Assembly: GCA_011947345.1 (NCBI GenBank)
Contig: JAAVTG010000690.1
Span: forward strand, 1 to 60,000
DNA from: Phytophthora quininea
Lineage: Eukaryota; Oomycota; Peronosporomycetes; Peronosporales; Peronosporaceae
Reading direction: 5' to 3'
DNA length: 60,000 bases
A program made the translations under genes and the position numbers. Positions within the stretch are counted from its first letter, which is position 1. Every line of letters starts with the position of its first letter. A model generated the notes under the pieces. That model made no database searches and had not been told where the DNA came from. It saw only the letters and a list, made by a program, of their open reading frames with translations. This document shows, one piece after another, positions 18,605 to 30,556 of the stretch.

Positions 18605-20013
18605 ATGGTGCTGTCCAGGTTGCTGCGATTTAAGGCAGTTTCTGGGCGCGTCGTGTCGCCCGTGTCTCCCAGCAACGCGTCTAGCAGTAGCTCAAACGAT
18701 AGCTGGTCAGAGAGCGAGCTGCCGGGGCAAAGAGATGATCGCCACTCCGAGGAGACCGCAGAGAAGTCTGAGGGCCGGAATCGCGGCAGCTACAGCGAAC
18801 TTCCCGACGGCTACAACTACACCCGCGACGACGACAGTGACGTAAACAACAGCGGCGGCGCCGACAGCGAAAATGTTAACGATTCGCGGAATACGGGTTC
18901 ATCCATTATGTCTGCTACGGGCCAAACACGCAGCAAGGTCGAACAGAAGCTTCGGAAAAGCTTTGGTCCCGATGAAGATTATCTTCTCCTCATCCAGGTC
19001 AACAAGGACGTCCCTTTTACGGCGCAGTATGGTGAGATCAGAAAGTCCTGGCAGGAGTTGGCCCAGAAGCTGAACAGCACTCCCAACTTTCTCATGGAGA
19101 AGATCAAAGGAAGGACAGCCCAAGCACGTTTCGAGACCCTGTTGACTGAGCACTGCGGGTGGAAAGAGAAATCTGCCATTAAATCCGGGACAGATGAGCG
19201 CGAGACCCGGTTTGTTACGCTGAAAACCGATGTGGCCTTAAAAGTGGCCGATCACAAGAAAGCAAGAGAAATAGCAATCATCACGGATCTGTGTAGGTAT
19301 CTTCGATTACACTAGCTACTGCTTTTACTGCTTTTTAGATGAGAAGTGGCAAGAAACGTATTTCTTCAACGACCGCATCTATGCCGAAACTACGACACTT
19401 ATGGGGTCGTCGATCGAGTCTCCATGTTTATTGACGGTATCAAAGCGTTAATTTGCCAGCCGTGAAAACAAAAAGGAGAATTCGCCTGATGCAGAATGCT
19501 CTTGATAGTATCCCAGTAGGAGACCGGGAAAACCTGCAGAAAATGTCCTATAGTGGCCACAAGCGGCGACACTGCCTGAACTATCAGGGCGTCTGCGCTC
19601 CCGACGGTGCGGACAGCTTCGAGATTTAACTATTTGCCATCTGTTAATGGTAGTTGAAGTTGTTCGTGCTGTGGCCGTGTCTCGGATCAAGTTAGGTAAG
19701 CAAAAAAGATTCCCAAGATGGTGATGCTGACCATGACGGCCGTCGGAAAAAGCAGTATTCGCGGCTTACGTCGCAGTGGAACAGCGTGGCAGAAGAAATG
19801 AAAAACGAGCGTGCAAAAGCTCTCGAAGATCTCGCGTAGATGCACCAGGCTGAGCTAAAACAAAGGGAGTGAGAGCTTGATTTTGAACGGGTCGAACGGG
19901 AAAGAGATCGTTTCGAGAGACATCAAGAACGAGAAGAACTCCAACGAGACCGCGAAGAGCAAACAAAGCTTATAGCCAACTTACTGCAGATTATCCGAGC
20001 TAAGCGCGACTAA
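18605..20013 (+). pseudogene. Myb/SANT-like ORF of a PIF/Harbinger-type element
   Basis: The frame from ATG 18605 has a Ser/Asp/Asn-rich N-terminus, then a Myb/SANT-like DNA-binding region (about residues 120-185: FGPDEDYLLLIQVNKDVPF, then WQELAQKLN). Exon 1 appears to join across a 46-bp GT-AG intron (19293-19338) to EKWQETYFFNDRIYAE. Later frames are interrupted, but a charged coiled-coil-like tail at 19795-20013 (ERERDRFERHQEREELQRD) ends with TAA at 20011. Harbinger elements carry such a Myb-like protein, which helps the transposase reach its DNA. The stop overlaps the transposase stop on the other strand. Confidence 0.6.
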
Positions 20014-20912
20014 TTACGGAGGGAGTTTACGTGCTGAGGCTTGCGGAAGTAGTCGACCATGTTGGGCGGCGTGCCGTCAAAATAGTTGCTGATTTGGTTT
20101 CCATTGCTCATGCAAGTTAAGGCATTAGTCAATGGCACTGCAACGCGTACCATTCGGCCAACCGAACGCCCACTTCTGCTTGATTATTAAGAACAACAAC
20201 TCCACCGATACTCTGCTTTTGCTCATGATTTCGTTGAATCTCGTCTGAACACTCCTCGTATGAGCATCCATGTAAGGGCTGCGCAGCAAATCATCGATGC
20301 CGTACGCTGGATCTCCATAGATCAAAATGCCACGTTCCTTCAGCACAGCATGCCTAGACAAGTACGGCATCAACATCCATTTAGTGATCATGGTCAGGTC
20401 ATGTAATCGGCTTTCGATAGGCCCAGAAAATGATATACACAGTCCTGTGATCACACCGCCTTGAACCTTTGCTCGCTCGACTCCTGCTGCGGTTGTAGTT
20501 AGTCTAAGCGGCCGAACTGCTTTCGGATACGCGACAGCTTCCCAGGATAGGAAAATCTGTAGCACAGCATTGCCAGTGCTTCCACGCCGAGTACTCGATC
20601 ATCAGCACTCGTAATCACTACGTGGGGAATACTCATTAGCGAGACGAGCTGCTTCAACTCTGGGAACGTGAATCTGTAATCCTCGAGAGCATTTGCGTCT
20701 GAGCACGCGTCTGGATCGAACCGCACGCCCGGTATCAGTGGTCCCACCACGCTTGGGAAGACCAGCATCCAGGCGTCTTCAGCGTAGTCGATCTCAGATA
20801 GGATGAACCTCGCAGGACGAGACTGGAAGCTCCCTCCTTCTCGACGAGATGCGGGGCATGACGGCGGAGTCCTCAGTGATGTGATAGCGGAGCCGAACAG
20901 CCGTTCCGACAT
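20010..20912 (-). pseudogene. PIF/Harbinger-type DDE transposase, broken
   Basis: The upstream half (20912-20499) shows YRFTFPELKQLVSLMSIP and LAMLCYRFSYPGKLSRIRKQF, the usual N-terminal helical part of this family. The downstream half (20565-20125) shows GLCISFSGPIESRLHDLTMI and LIYGDPAYGIDDLLRSPY, with the central catalytic Asp, and RFNEIMSKSRVSVELLF, with the catalytic Glu. A further frame gives ISNYFDG and PPNMVDYFRK, ending with TAG at 20010-20012. The stretch expected to hold the first catalytic Asp is missing between the halves. It is tail to tail with the Myb-like ORF. I did not find terminal repeats. Confidence 0.75.
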
Positions 20913-21364
20913 CTCTATTGGTCCGAAAGAAATTCTGATGAATGCTTATTGCATGTTGTTGGATACCACAGTTGTAATAAACGTTCCAGCAAACCGATTC
21001 CAACATCGCGCTCAAAAGGTCTCTATTGCTTTCTGACTTTGAGTTTCGGTTTTTGATTGATATTTTCGTGCTTAACGTATCAGTTGCCTTTGCGGTATAA
21101 TCTCTACATCTGTGAATGGACCACGAGCAGTGCCTACTTCTATGAAAGTAAGCATCTGTTCACCCTAAATGTCGATAAACCCGGCATAGACGATACCTCT
21201 TAAGTTTGCTATAGCATAGCGAACTCTTGTTTAACTATCTACGGCTCTACCAATCGTTCCTCGGGAAGCATCTTGTCGCACTCTCCCGTCCTAATCTATC
21301 ACTTCCGGTTTTACAGCCAACTACTACAAGCTCCTCTTCCATCGCTCCATATACTGCCTATCAT
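20913..21364. other. probable Copia-C 5' LTR and element junction
   Basis: No gene. The right part should be the Copia-C 5' LTR, because a primer-binding site follows at 21366. It holds TCACTTC at 21299 (an initiator match), and its last 65 bases resemble the R-U5 of Copia-A (shared CCAACTACT and CTCTTCC). The LTR start is undefined because no second LTR was found. Confidence 0.45.
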
Positions 21365-21369
21365 AGCTT

Positions 21370-22146
21370 ATGAGCCCAAGCCAAGCCTCCAGCGACGACT
21401 TCCCACGTCTCATCAGTGCTGAGAACTTCGAGGATGAAGATGACAACAGTAAGATCTCCATGTCCGACACCAAAGACTTGCCAAAGTCCAAGCAGGCAGA
21501 GAGTGCCGAGCACGAGTCTGACGTTGTCGACTAAAGTGACGATGATCTCCGCCCCAAGGAGGACTCGGGCGAAGACTCGGGCGGCTCGGACACTTCGGTC
21601 AGGCGCAAGTACTTGCCGGTTATTCGCGCCTTCAAGGACAACCAACGCAAGTGTGAAGTGAAGAAGCCTACCCCTCTCAGCCACCCCGAACGACGCCGTC
21701 AGGAGGCGAAGACGAAAGCATTCCTGATGAAGACTATGAACAATACCCATGTCCGCCTCGTCAAGAATCTCATCACGTCCTACAAGATCTTCAAGCTCAC
21801 CAGCGAGAAGTACGAGGGCGCTGATGTTCGTGGCGACCACTACTCTATCCTACACTTCCTCATGGAACTCAAGTACGAGGAGGGCTCCGATCTCAACGCC
21901 TTCTTCCTCAAACTCGAAAACGCGATGCGAATCGCGTGTGAAGCAACCGAATCGGTGATGACGGAGGTGCAGAAGTCCTTATACTTATTCCACTCCATGC
22001 CTAAGTCGTACAAGAATGACCTCAATATTTGGAAGGGTCAGCAGAAATATATCCCGTATGAAGTCCTCAAGCTAAGTGTTGAAGGCAAGGTTGGAGCATT
22101 ACACCTTGTCAAAAGGGACTTCCGACACGACTACCACGTCAAATGA
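21370..22146 (+). pseudogene. gag: Copia-C gag
   Basis: Starts at the ATG in the primer site, as in Copia-A (MSPSQASSDDFPRL). It has an acidic N-terminus, one in-frame TAA near 21532, and an intact stretch from 21613 with the copia gag core (HYSILHFLMELKYEEGSDL, FHSMPKSYKNDLNIW). The frame ends at 22146 before the zinc knuckle, whose remnant (CSYCDRSRH-like) follows in another frame near 22209. Confidence 0.75.
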
Positions 22147-22199
22147 GCGTGCTTTGGTGGCGTATCCCCACCGCTCTCCCGTAATCAAAACCCTGATGC

Positions 22200-23250
22200 C
22201 AGCAACCATTGCTCCTATTGCGATCGGTCGCGCCACAATATTCGTCAGCGCCGTGGGTTGTAGAAGGACCTGCGGGATGGCCAAGTGAAAGCCGGCACAG
22301 TGCTGCCAGCGAACTTCGCGGTCAAGGGCTTCTCAAGCGCGAACACCTATACGGCAACTGCTCCATACCTCGGAGCCGTAACTGCCACAACAGTCGTGAT
22401 GCGGACAACTCCGGTGGCCGTTACAAGAACCGCAACTCACATCATCAGCACTCCGATCGAGAGCGACGCAACAATCGCCAAGACGACAGCGACGCTGACA
22501 ACAACGAAGCCATGTCTAGTTCTCGCAAGGTTTATCACCAAGAGCGCCGTGATGTCGGCCTCATTGCGGTGGTCTCCACTATGAACCCCCGTGGGCCTTA
22601 CTGCCCAGGTCAATCCGGCGATGGATACCGCTTGGACGATCGAATCCTTGTGGTCCTCGGAGATCTCCAAGAGTGGTGGGGCTATCACCGTTGGTGGGAA
22701 GAACCAAATTTCTATCGCAGGCATTGGTCGTGTCGAGCTGGATGTGACCGACTCGAAGAGAATACGAAGACGCTTACCCTTCACGGCGTCCTGTACGCGC
22801 CCCTGCTGAACTTCAACCTATGCTCTCGCTCGAGGTCCCGGCTGGACCCAAGTGGCCTCGTGCACTTGAAGGTAAACACCAAACTGACATGTATTGATAG
22901 AGTCTTAACTTGTTGGTATTTCTTCCTACTGTTCCATGGGGACCCTGTGGTTCGCCGTGGTTGTTCCTACTACATCCATTGCATCTAGCTACACAATCCG
23001 TCTCCAGCTTTCACTCTGGCGCCCTCTGCTCCTTGCTAGCTCCCTTCCGTCCACCTTCGGCCTACTTCCTCCCAGAACTGGCCGCATACCTTGCACCCTT
23101 CGGATGCAACTCAGTGACAGTTCAGATGCGGCTGGTTGAAGCCGCTGAGCCGCAGATCAACCTACTATCGGTTTTGGGCGCTGTAAAGCACGACTATCGC
23201 TTCAACTTCGACTGCAAATTGCGCGGTAACAACCGAACAGCACTTTAAGA
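22200..23250 (+). pseudogene. pol: Copia-C zinc-knuckle and protease remnant
   Basis: Pieces in different frames: a degraded knuckle near 22210-22270, a protease region at 22591-22790 (MDTAWTIESLWSSEIS, then SGGAITVGGKNQISIAGIGR), and TLTLHGVLYAPLLNFNL near 22775-22825. The expected catalytic Asp-Ser-Gly has become Glu-Ser-Leu. From 22870 to 23250 I recognise nothing with confidence. Confidence 0.6.
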
Positions 23251-23351
23251 TCAAGGCTTCAATGGCGACGACTACGGATCTGTACCAATTCCATGCTCAC
23301 CCCGTGGGATTCCTTACGGCTCTAATTGCCTCTGGTAACCAACGCTAATTT

Positions 23352-24420
23352 GTGCTTCTGCACAAACGTCTTGGCCATCCTAGTGTTCGCGTTATGCATG
23401 CTTTATCTAGGAGCGGAGCCATCCGTGGACTCGATGATGCTACGCCTGTAAAGCCGTCTGAGCAGTCCTTTTGCACTTCATGCACGTTAGCGAAGTCACA
23501 CCGCTCACCCTTTTACTCTAATAGAGTTGTTGAACGTGCCAAATCTCCATTGGGAGAAGTGCATACTGATATCTGTGGTCCTCTACCTGTGCCTAGCCTA
23601 ACTGGCTGTCGCTATTTCCTGATTTTTATCGACGACTACTCTCGATTCATGTTCACATACGCGATTAAGACTCGAAGTGAACTGTACGAACACTACGAAG
23701 ATATCCGTAAGCAAAGTCTAACATTTTCAGGTATGATGTTGACACTCTGTAGTGCCCGAATGCAATATCCGCTGTGACATTCAAGTCCTACAAGCCGGCA
23801 ACGAAAAAGAATATGAAAAACTAGGCCGAGTAATCTTAAAAAGTACAGGACTCATGCTCAGTTCACGAACGCCTACACTCCTCAACAGAACGGAGTCGCT
23901 GAACGGCGAATGCGGACAATCATGGAGCGAGTTCGAGCACTGTTCCTTCATGATGGCAAGCTTCCCAAGTAACTATGGACTTAATGTGTGAGCAATGCAA
24001 CCACACTAATCAATATGACTCCAAGCTCCACAACTAATGATCGCACGCCGTACGAGCTGTGGTACAATCGTCTACCATCCATGGAATACATTAAAGTCTT
24101 GGATGCAGCGCATACATCCACATCACAGAGCAGTGTCGCGATAAACTCGACGCTTGAGAACGGCTGTGCATGTATCTCGGCATCCCGGATCATAAGGAAG
24201 GGTATCGCTTGATGGACATCAACACACACGCCATTATTTGCAGCCGCGATGTTGTATTTGAGGAGAATGAATTCCCTCCAATAGCGGACGTGACTGACAC
24301 ATCTGACCCCGCCCAGTGCGCACAACAGCAGAAGCCAACAGCTGCATCCTCACCTGCGAAGACATCGCCTCCTGCTACTACGACCACGCTACCTCCACTC
24401 AGGGAAGATTTCAAACGAAT
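23352..24420 (+). pseudogene. pol: Copia-C integrase remnant
   Basis: The frame at 23352-23777 has the zinc region (LLHKRLGHPSVRVMHAL, CTSCTLAKSHRSPF) and the first catalytic Asp (VHTDICGPL, IFIDDYSRF). Later pieces are frame-shifted: NAYTPQQNGVAE-like sequence near 23860-23905, RTPYELWYNRLPSMEY near 24045, and the C-terminal GYRLMDINTHAIICSRDVVF near 24205. The second catalytic Asp region is not readable. Confidence 0.72.
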
Positions 24421-24624
24421 GCAGTACTCGTTTCAAGCGGAGACATCAGAACATCCATCCTCCACAGACTTATGCACCTAAAAGACCCTGCCGCTCTGAC
24501 AGTGACGCAGAAGTAACCCTCTCAGCCGAGGAATATTTGAGCGAACAGGAGCAACGCAAACATCTATTGTACACTACTAGCAATTCGGTATGTAACTGAT
24601 CCCACTACGTACCGAGAGGCAATG

Positions 24625-24960
24625 CGATCCTCTCATGCTAATCAATGGCACAAGCAGCTCGATATGAATACAAATCCCTAATGAACAACAAAACTTGGGT
24701 ATTGGTTCCACCCCGCACGGACGGAAGGTACTATCAAACCGTTGGGTCATTGTAGGTAAATACACTGATACGACGAGATTGACCGCTTCAAGCGCGTCTC
24801 GTGATCAATGGATTCCTGCAAAACATGGCATTGACTACGATGAAGGCTTTTCCCCTGTTATCAGGATATGCATGATAACACTACAAAATGAAGTTACCGT
24901 CAATGTATTTCAGAGAGACGCAGCTGCAGTATTTTGGGAAACGTGGAATGAGTTGGCATG
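24625..24960 (+). pseudogene. pol: Copia-C reverse transcriptase fragment
   Basis: Shows KTWVLVPP, then ARLVINGF-like and HGIDYDEGFSPVIR pieces across frames, matching the start of copia reverse transcriptase. It fades out before the catalytic motif. Confidence 0.6.
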
Positions 24961-25460
24961 GGGACTCTTATTTACTAGTTTGAGTATTTTGATGCCAAAC
25001 CACTTGCAATTATTCATTTATTTTAATGGTTGGAGATACCAACGCACAGGCGGTTGAATCACGGCTGCATTATAATCATTTCTCGTGACAAATATGAAAT
25101 AAGGTCGAGAAGCTGTCATCTCTATTCTTGAAGCTGTGATTTGTCAAATACGCAAGGATTTACCATCTATAAAGTATATAACTGCTTTCCGACAACGCAT
25201 CGTGTTACCAAAATTAGCTTTACCAGTTAATCAACACCTTTCTTCTTCTTACCAGAATTGGCTTCTTCCACTTGCTGTTCCCTTTCTCTCACGTGTTAAT
25301 GGAGTTTCAGAACGGCGAATATTTCATACAGAGACACAGGATGGAAAATCCGCACTTGACGTGTGCAACGGCGCATCTGACGTAGAGGAGAGGATGCCTT
25401 GTGAGGTAGGATGAACGTTGAGAACTAATGTGCATTGAGGTGCTCGCGGCAGCAACTCTC
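24961..25460. other. no recognised gene
   Basis: A 92-codon frame at 25136-25414 ends in an Arg/Glu/Asp-rich stretch (RRIFHTETQDGKSALDV). It may be a remnant of another transposon, but I cannot assign it. Confidence 0.4.
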
Positions 25461-25678
25461 CAGCTAGTCCGTTACCTAGGAGTCTAGACTATCAATTTCA
25501 CCTATGAACACTGTGGTCAGTCCCTCTGCGTCCGTCGCGCCTCGCCTCGCCACTGGGCTCTTCCTTGCCGACTCCAGCCGCAGCAGCCCACCCCCATCGT
25601 TTTATTCTGTACTCAAGCAGTCTATCGGAGCTGTCTTCATCCGCGCACTATGACAGCCCGTCGCTGCTGTCTCCAACA
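25461..25678 (-). repeat. Copia-D 3' LTR (partial; outer edge uncertain)
   Basis: On the minus strand, TGTTGGAGACAGC starts at 25678 directly after a purine tract (25679-25688, CGGGAGGGAG) that follows the RNase H stop. The TGTTG start is shared with Copia-A and Copia-B. No partner LTR was found, so the far end is a guess. Confidence 0.5.
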
Positions 25679-25696
25679 CTCCCTCCCGGGACGTCT

Positions 25697-26256
25697 TTAT
25701 TCGAGCGAGACTAGCTCTCGCAGCTCACTTAAATGTGTTGCTGGGAATGGCTTGGTCATGAGGTTGGCTCGCATTTTGCGCGATTCGTAGTATTCCAGCG
25801 TGATGTCACCCTTCTACACGAAATCCTTTACGAATTTGACACGGACGTCGATGTGTTTTGCCTTGGCGGACGAATCCTTTTTTTCTAGCTGCTTTATGTC
25901 TGCCTGATTGTCTTCGTGCATAAGCATGGATCCACGGATGATAATCTCAACCCCCCAAGCAATTCACGCAACCCCAGCAGCTCATTCGCTACCTGCGAAG
26001 CTACCATAAATTCAGCCTCCATCGCGGAGAGTGATACGGAGTTCTGTTTCTTACATTACCAACTGACCACCATGCAGTCTACACATGGCACTCTGTCGCT
26101 TATTGACTTGCGGTCAACACGATCGACCGCGTAATCGGCATCGCTGTAGCCCTCGAGCTTCACCTCTCCCTCGCGTTCCACGTCGGAGTCGATCTCGATG
26201 CGTAACCTGACGTCGATCGTACCCTTGAGATACCTGACACGATGCGCTCTTTATTT
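25697..26256 (-). pseudogene. pol: Copia-D RNase H remnant
   Basis: The minus-strand reading gives RYLKGTIDVRL, LEGYSDADYAVDR, NSVSLSAMEAEFMVAS, DNQADIKQLEKKD, KHIDVRVKFVKDF and a stop at 25697. These are the RNase H blocks of a copia pol, with catalytic Asp, Glu and Asp visible but separated by stops and frame changes. It is a different family from Copia-A and Copia-B and lies opposite to Copia-C. Confidence 0.75.
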
Positions 26257-28040
26257 TCAGCGATCATGACTGTTGATTGGTTTAAGTGGTGTGTTGTTTG
26301 GAGATTGGCCGAGTGCCAACGCGACGGGGTGTGGAATTTTGTGGGGAAGGATTGGCGTAGCTGGATGTCTGAAGTGGGTGTTCCGGTGACGGCTGTAGTC
26401 TTGGCCCGGAAGTGCCGACTCCTGGATGTGCATTCCCAGGAGTCCATGATCACTCGGTCTCGGTCATCGTTGTCCAGTGTGCGAGTTGCTATTAAGTTAG
26501 CGATCAAACTCCTGCTGTGGAATGTATCCAGCAGAGAGATCTCGCTTGATCGACTGAAAATTATACGGGACCCGCCAAGAATCAAGTTACAAGTGCCAGT
26601 GTGTAACTGTGACGGATGTAGAGCCTGGCATTAGCAAGTTCTGTGAAGAACTCCCAGGTCCAAGTCACATATTCTGGATCACAAGATATCTACCCCTGAA
26701 GTTGCCAGATCCTGAGATCCTGAGATCCTGAGATCTAGAACTTCAGGTCTCAAGTGGGGCCTCGGGCATTGTCGCAATTTATTACAATTTGTAGTCAATT
26801 GGCAGTACCGTGGTCCTCGGGATCCCGGATCGACTTTTGTGCCCCATGCTGCCCCCTTGTGTGAGAAAGGGTGTGATCTTTGGGCGAAGGGACGTGTTGC
26901 TAAATGGGGTGGCGACTGTTCGCAGGTTGCAACCACCCAGCCCGCTGAACACTATACTGAGACCAAGTCAAAAAGTTGTGTGGACCTCATAAGATAGAAA
27001 AGATAATAGCTGTTAACTATAACAGAGTTCATTTGTCTGTGTCAAGAGCAAGTCGTCGCGGCCGCCAGTGTTGGTGGCGCGCCTTTCTGTCCTTCTGCGC
27101 CCGCAAGGCCCACGTTAGCTCGCCCGGCAAAGGAGCTCGAGCCGGCCCAGGTGTCCTACCGTCGTGCGCCACGGACCGCGTCTGCAAGAGCGTCGCGGGT
27201 CTCCAACCGTAGTCGAGTCGAGTTGGGTTGGTCCTGGATGAGCGCCGCGAGCCAGGGCAAGCCCCGCCCATTTCATATATAGTTAGGCAGACGAAGTCTT
27301 GTCCATTTATATTCAGAGATCCTGGATTCCTGGACGAGCAGTCGGAGTCTGGATTCGTGAGTGGAAGCTGCAATGTGAATCGACGGTCAAGGGCGCGAAC
27401 CGACAAGTGAATTTCCCTCATCGGGGGCGTAACGACAGGTGCCTGGGGCTTTGCTGGTTGGCCCGGGCGTAAAGCCTAACTGAGACCAGCCCAAGCCCAA
27501 GTCCTCGGCTCAAGAACAAGGACCTGCATATCGTGACGTATCAAGGAACTCTGTATTTGGTTATTTCTGCTATTGTTTGGAGTGCTTTGTGTCTGGAAGT
27601 CTTTCCTGGATAACGACTTTGGATTCCTCGATTTCACGTCTGGATTGCTGGGTTTTAAGTGGAGATCCTGAATATCGGGCTGTTTTTGTGGAGTCTGGAG
27701 TCATGCGCTCGAGACCAGCCTCAACACATCAAACTTCTCCAAGATCCAACGGCGATGGACAGTGGCTCGGGGTTAATCAGATCCACAGGGATTGGACTAG
27801 ATACACGCCACCCGAACACGTTCCTGGGTCTCGGACCTTCGAGACCAGGGCGTCAGAGTTCGGGGTATCTTTGATTTCAAGGTACATATATTAATTTATC
27901 TGGGCCACTATACCTTTAGGGCGATCAAGGAACACCGACCTCGTCTCAACTGGTGCGCGTGCCCGGATTTCGAGTCTTGATTCCACCGAAGTTGGATTCT
28001 GGAGAGTCTTAACAGTGGAGAAGTTGCTTTCGTGTGAAAA
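26257..28040. other. old repeat DNA, no gene recognised
   Basis: No frame is convincing. A short direct repeat of GATCCTGA lies near 26708-26735. A GC-rich stretch at 27050-27230 and the text around 27420 (GGGGGCGTAACGACAG) look like LTR material of an old Gypsy-type element, but I could not match two ends. Confidence 0.4.
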
Positions 28041-29102
28041 ATGCCTGGAAAGCATAAAACAACGCACAAAAAGAAGTGTCGGAGCCAGAGCGAAAATCTC
28101 TGCGTCTCCAAGGAAAAACGCCTGAAGAAGTGGATCTTCAGGACGCGGGGCGTCGACGTTCTCAAGTCAAGAAGTCATCTCCTCAGAGTCAGCCTGTCGA
28201 AGAGCCAGAAGTCCAGGATCGAAGTGAAAAATCCGCGATTCTTGGGTCTCAAACTCAAAGCGTTGGCTCAAGGATGGACGAGCTTGAGGAGAAGCGCGCC
28301 GTCACCCCGAATATGAACGTGAACGAGGCTAAGAGCGTTCCAAGTGCTCAAGAGTTTAAGTTGGCACTCGCAGTTCGAGGGAAGACGAGAGGGCCAAGAA
28401 CCTTGAGTCCCAGGATGTCAGAAGCCAAGAGTTGATCCTCCGTCCTAGTCCCCGACGCCAAGATGTACTGACAACATATAATGCGCCACGTCGTGAAGCC
28501 GCACCTCGAGAGTCGCCTCCGCGCGGAACTCAAGGTGGTGGTGGTGAGTCTGGTCCCCAGGATCAGAGCCTCATCGTGGCGCCTACTGTTGAAGAGCTAC
28601 ATGCGAAGTGCGTCCGGATTCAAGTGAGTCGCTGAATCCGAGCCCCTGGAAACTTGGTGCGGGCGCGTATAGTGGTCTACAGCTGGACTGAGCCAGTTAA
28701 CATCAAGCCATGTGTCCAATCTGCAATTAAGACCAACCTGTACTTGGCCCGCGCCTTCGCCCTCGGCAACTTGGACGAGGTCTGGCAATCGTCTCAAGCC
28801 AAGACGATGCGGAATCCCCGTCATCAAGAACATGTATACGACTGCAGTGGAGCTTACCAAGTTTGCCCCGCGCGAAGTTGTTGCGGTGATTCAAACACTG
28901 TTGTGGAACTCTGGTTTCGAGTTCGTGAACATGATCTCTGGATTTCAGAAAAGTGGTATGGCTGGAGTCGCTGGTGAGCTTGTTTATCGTCTAGCTCTGG
29001 AGCTGCAAAATTACCTGGCGATGGAACTGAACGACTGACGCAATATTACACGAGAAGTTCTGGTGCAGGTGCACATGAATAATGAGAACCAGCAATTGTG
29101 AC

Positions 29103-29179
29103 GGGGTTACACGGAAGTCATAACTGTGCGTCGTCTTTGGAGGGTACACGAAAGTCATAACCGTGTGTAGACTTTTGGC
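29103..29179. repeat. two-copy tandem repeat, about 39 bp
   Basis: Units at 29103 and 29142 share GGGTTACACGGAAGTCATAA and GGGTACACGAAAGTCATAA starts. AT-rich sequence resembling an LTR edge follows. No function seen. Confidence 0.55.
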
Positions 29180-30509
29180 TATGTAGCCATAGTGTAGCCA
29201 TTTGGCTCTCCACCACTCATTTACATATCTCTTAGATTAACTATGCCACATAGTTTAGTCTATACATTTACACCAGGGTCAGATAAAACAATTCAATTCA
29301 GTTCTATTTTTGCAGTTAATTAGTGTTGTCCTTGTTTTATGTGACACTGACTCTGCGAGTCCTAGTTACAGGACTGTACTTGGTTCTTGTATCGAACCGA
29401 AGGCGGGAAGTCTAAAGACCCAGACTCGGGGAGTCCTACGTCTTCCTCTGTGCACGTGCACCGCTACGCAGCCCCGCTGCAGCAATCCAGCCAGCTGCCC
29501 CAGATTTACCAAGTCCCCAGAAGTAGAAATCGAGAGTTCCACATAAGTGATGTGGGGATTGTAGCGCTTGGCGCTGAGTTCATCCAGAAGCTGAACTTGT
29601 CCGGGATCAGTGTTCAAGGGACCGAGAGTTCCGTCTGGAAAGAGAGTGGTTAACAACCCCTAAGTCGAAAAGGCCACGTGCGTGCACCACTGACGGCTTC
29701 TTCTCAACAGGGATTGCGCTATAGCCTTGCCTACCAAGCCAAAAGGCCTAGCAGGCGCGGGACACACTACGCTCCGAAGAGTTTCGTGCGGACATATAGT
29801 CTTGGTGAGTTGACAGGGGACATAACCCTTCAGCTCCACTCTTCACAACTACACGACGAATCGTATAGACGAACTTACCCCCAGTACTACCATGAAGATC
29901 CCGCACCATTACGGTGCACGAACCCAAGCTGCGATAATTGACCCAAGAATTGGCACAATGGCGGCATCCCGAATCAGCCGGTCTCCATCACAAGGCCTAT
30001 TGGCCTTACAACTACAGTCTTTGCTAAGCAGCCCATAAACCACTGTCTGTATACATATCCAAGCGCTCGCTAAACACTCCGACGGTGAGCAGTAAAACGC
30101 GCCTCAGACTTCAAGTGCCTGGCGATTAACGGACATTTCTGCCCCAATGACACTCGCTATGCAAACCTACTCGCATCCCGGGACGACGACGTAAAGGCGT
30201 TCAGCCACAGTCTCCAGGTGACTCCCTCTCCATGCGGGATCGGAGATCATCATGTATACAACACAACAACCATGGGCCACCCCTTGCCGAAATCGCGGTA
30301 CTGGAAAATCGCGTATGGCCTGGAACCTAGATTCCAAGCCAGTCGAGGGTCTAGACTCACGTCGGACTTATCGAACGTCGGCACCGGCCTCTGACGCTCT
30401 AAGCGCGTAACTACCCGCTCCTGACAATAACTTACAGATCTGTTGCATGAAAATAATGGATACCGTTATTCCGGTTGATGTTACAGTTAGGTAAAACGTG
30501 CCAAAACAC

Positions 30510-30556
30510 TTAAAGTATAATGAACAACTATTAAACCAGATTTGCCCTCCAATTGA
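30510..30556 (+). repeat. isolated copy of the LINE 5' module
   Basis: About 47 bases match the 5' boundary module of the LINEs at 40576-40635 and 41750-41810, in the opposite orientation (contains TATAATGAACAACTATTAAA). The FPR part downstream has decayed. No LINE coding sequence follows. Confidence 0.65.

Larger units (their letters stand above)
21366..24960 (+). mobile_element. Copia-C, decayed copia element
   Basis: Primer site GCTTATGAGCCCAAG (21366-21380), then gag, zinc-knuckle and protease remnants, integrase remnants and a short reverse transcriptase remnant. Many stops and frame changes are present. It is cut off before the YVDD region. It differs clearly from Copia-A and Copia-B in protein sequence. 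Confidence 0.8.

Noticed and set aside
24961..25460. Transposase fragment (RRIFHTETQDGKSALDV)
   Set aside because: Only a short, unalignable piece; could not be tied to a family from sequence alone.
26257..26640. 130-codon plus-strand frame
   Set aside because: No domain or homologue recognised, on the strand opposite the Copia-D remnant and next to it; treated as chance.
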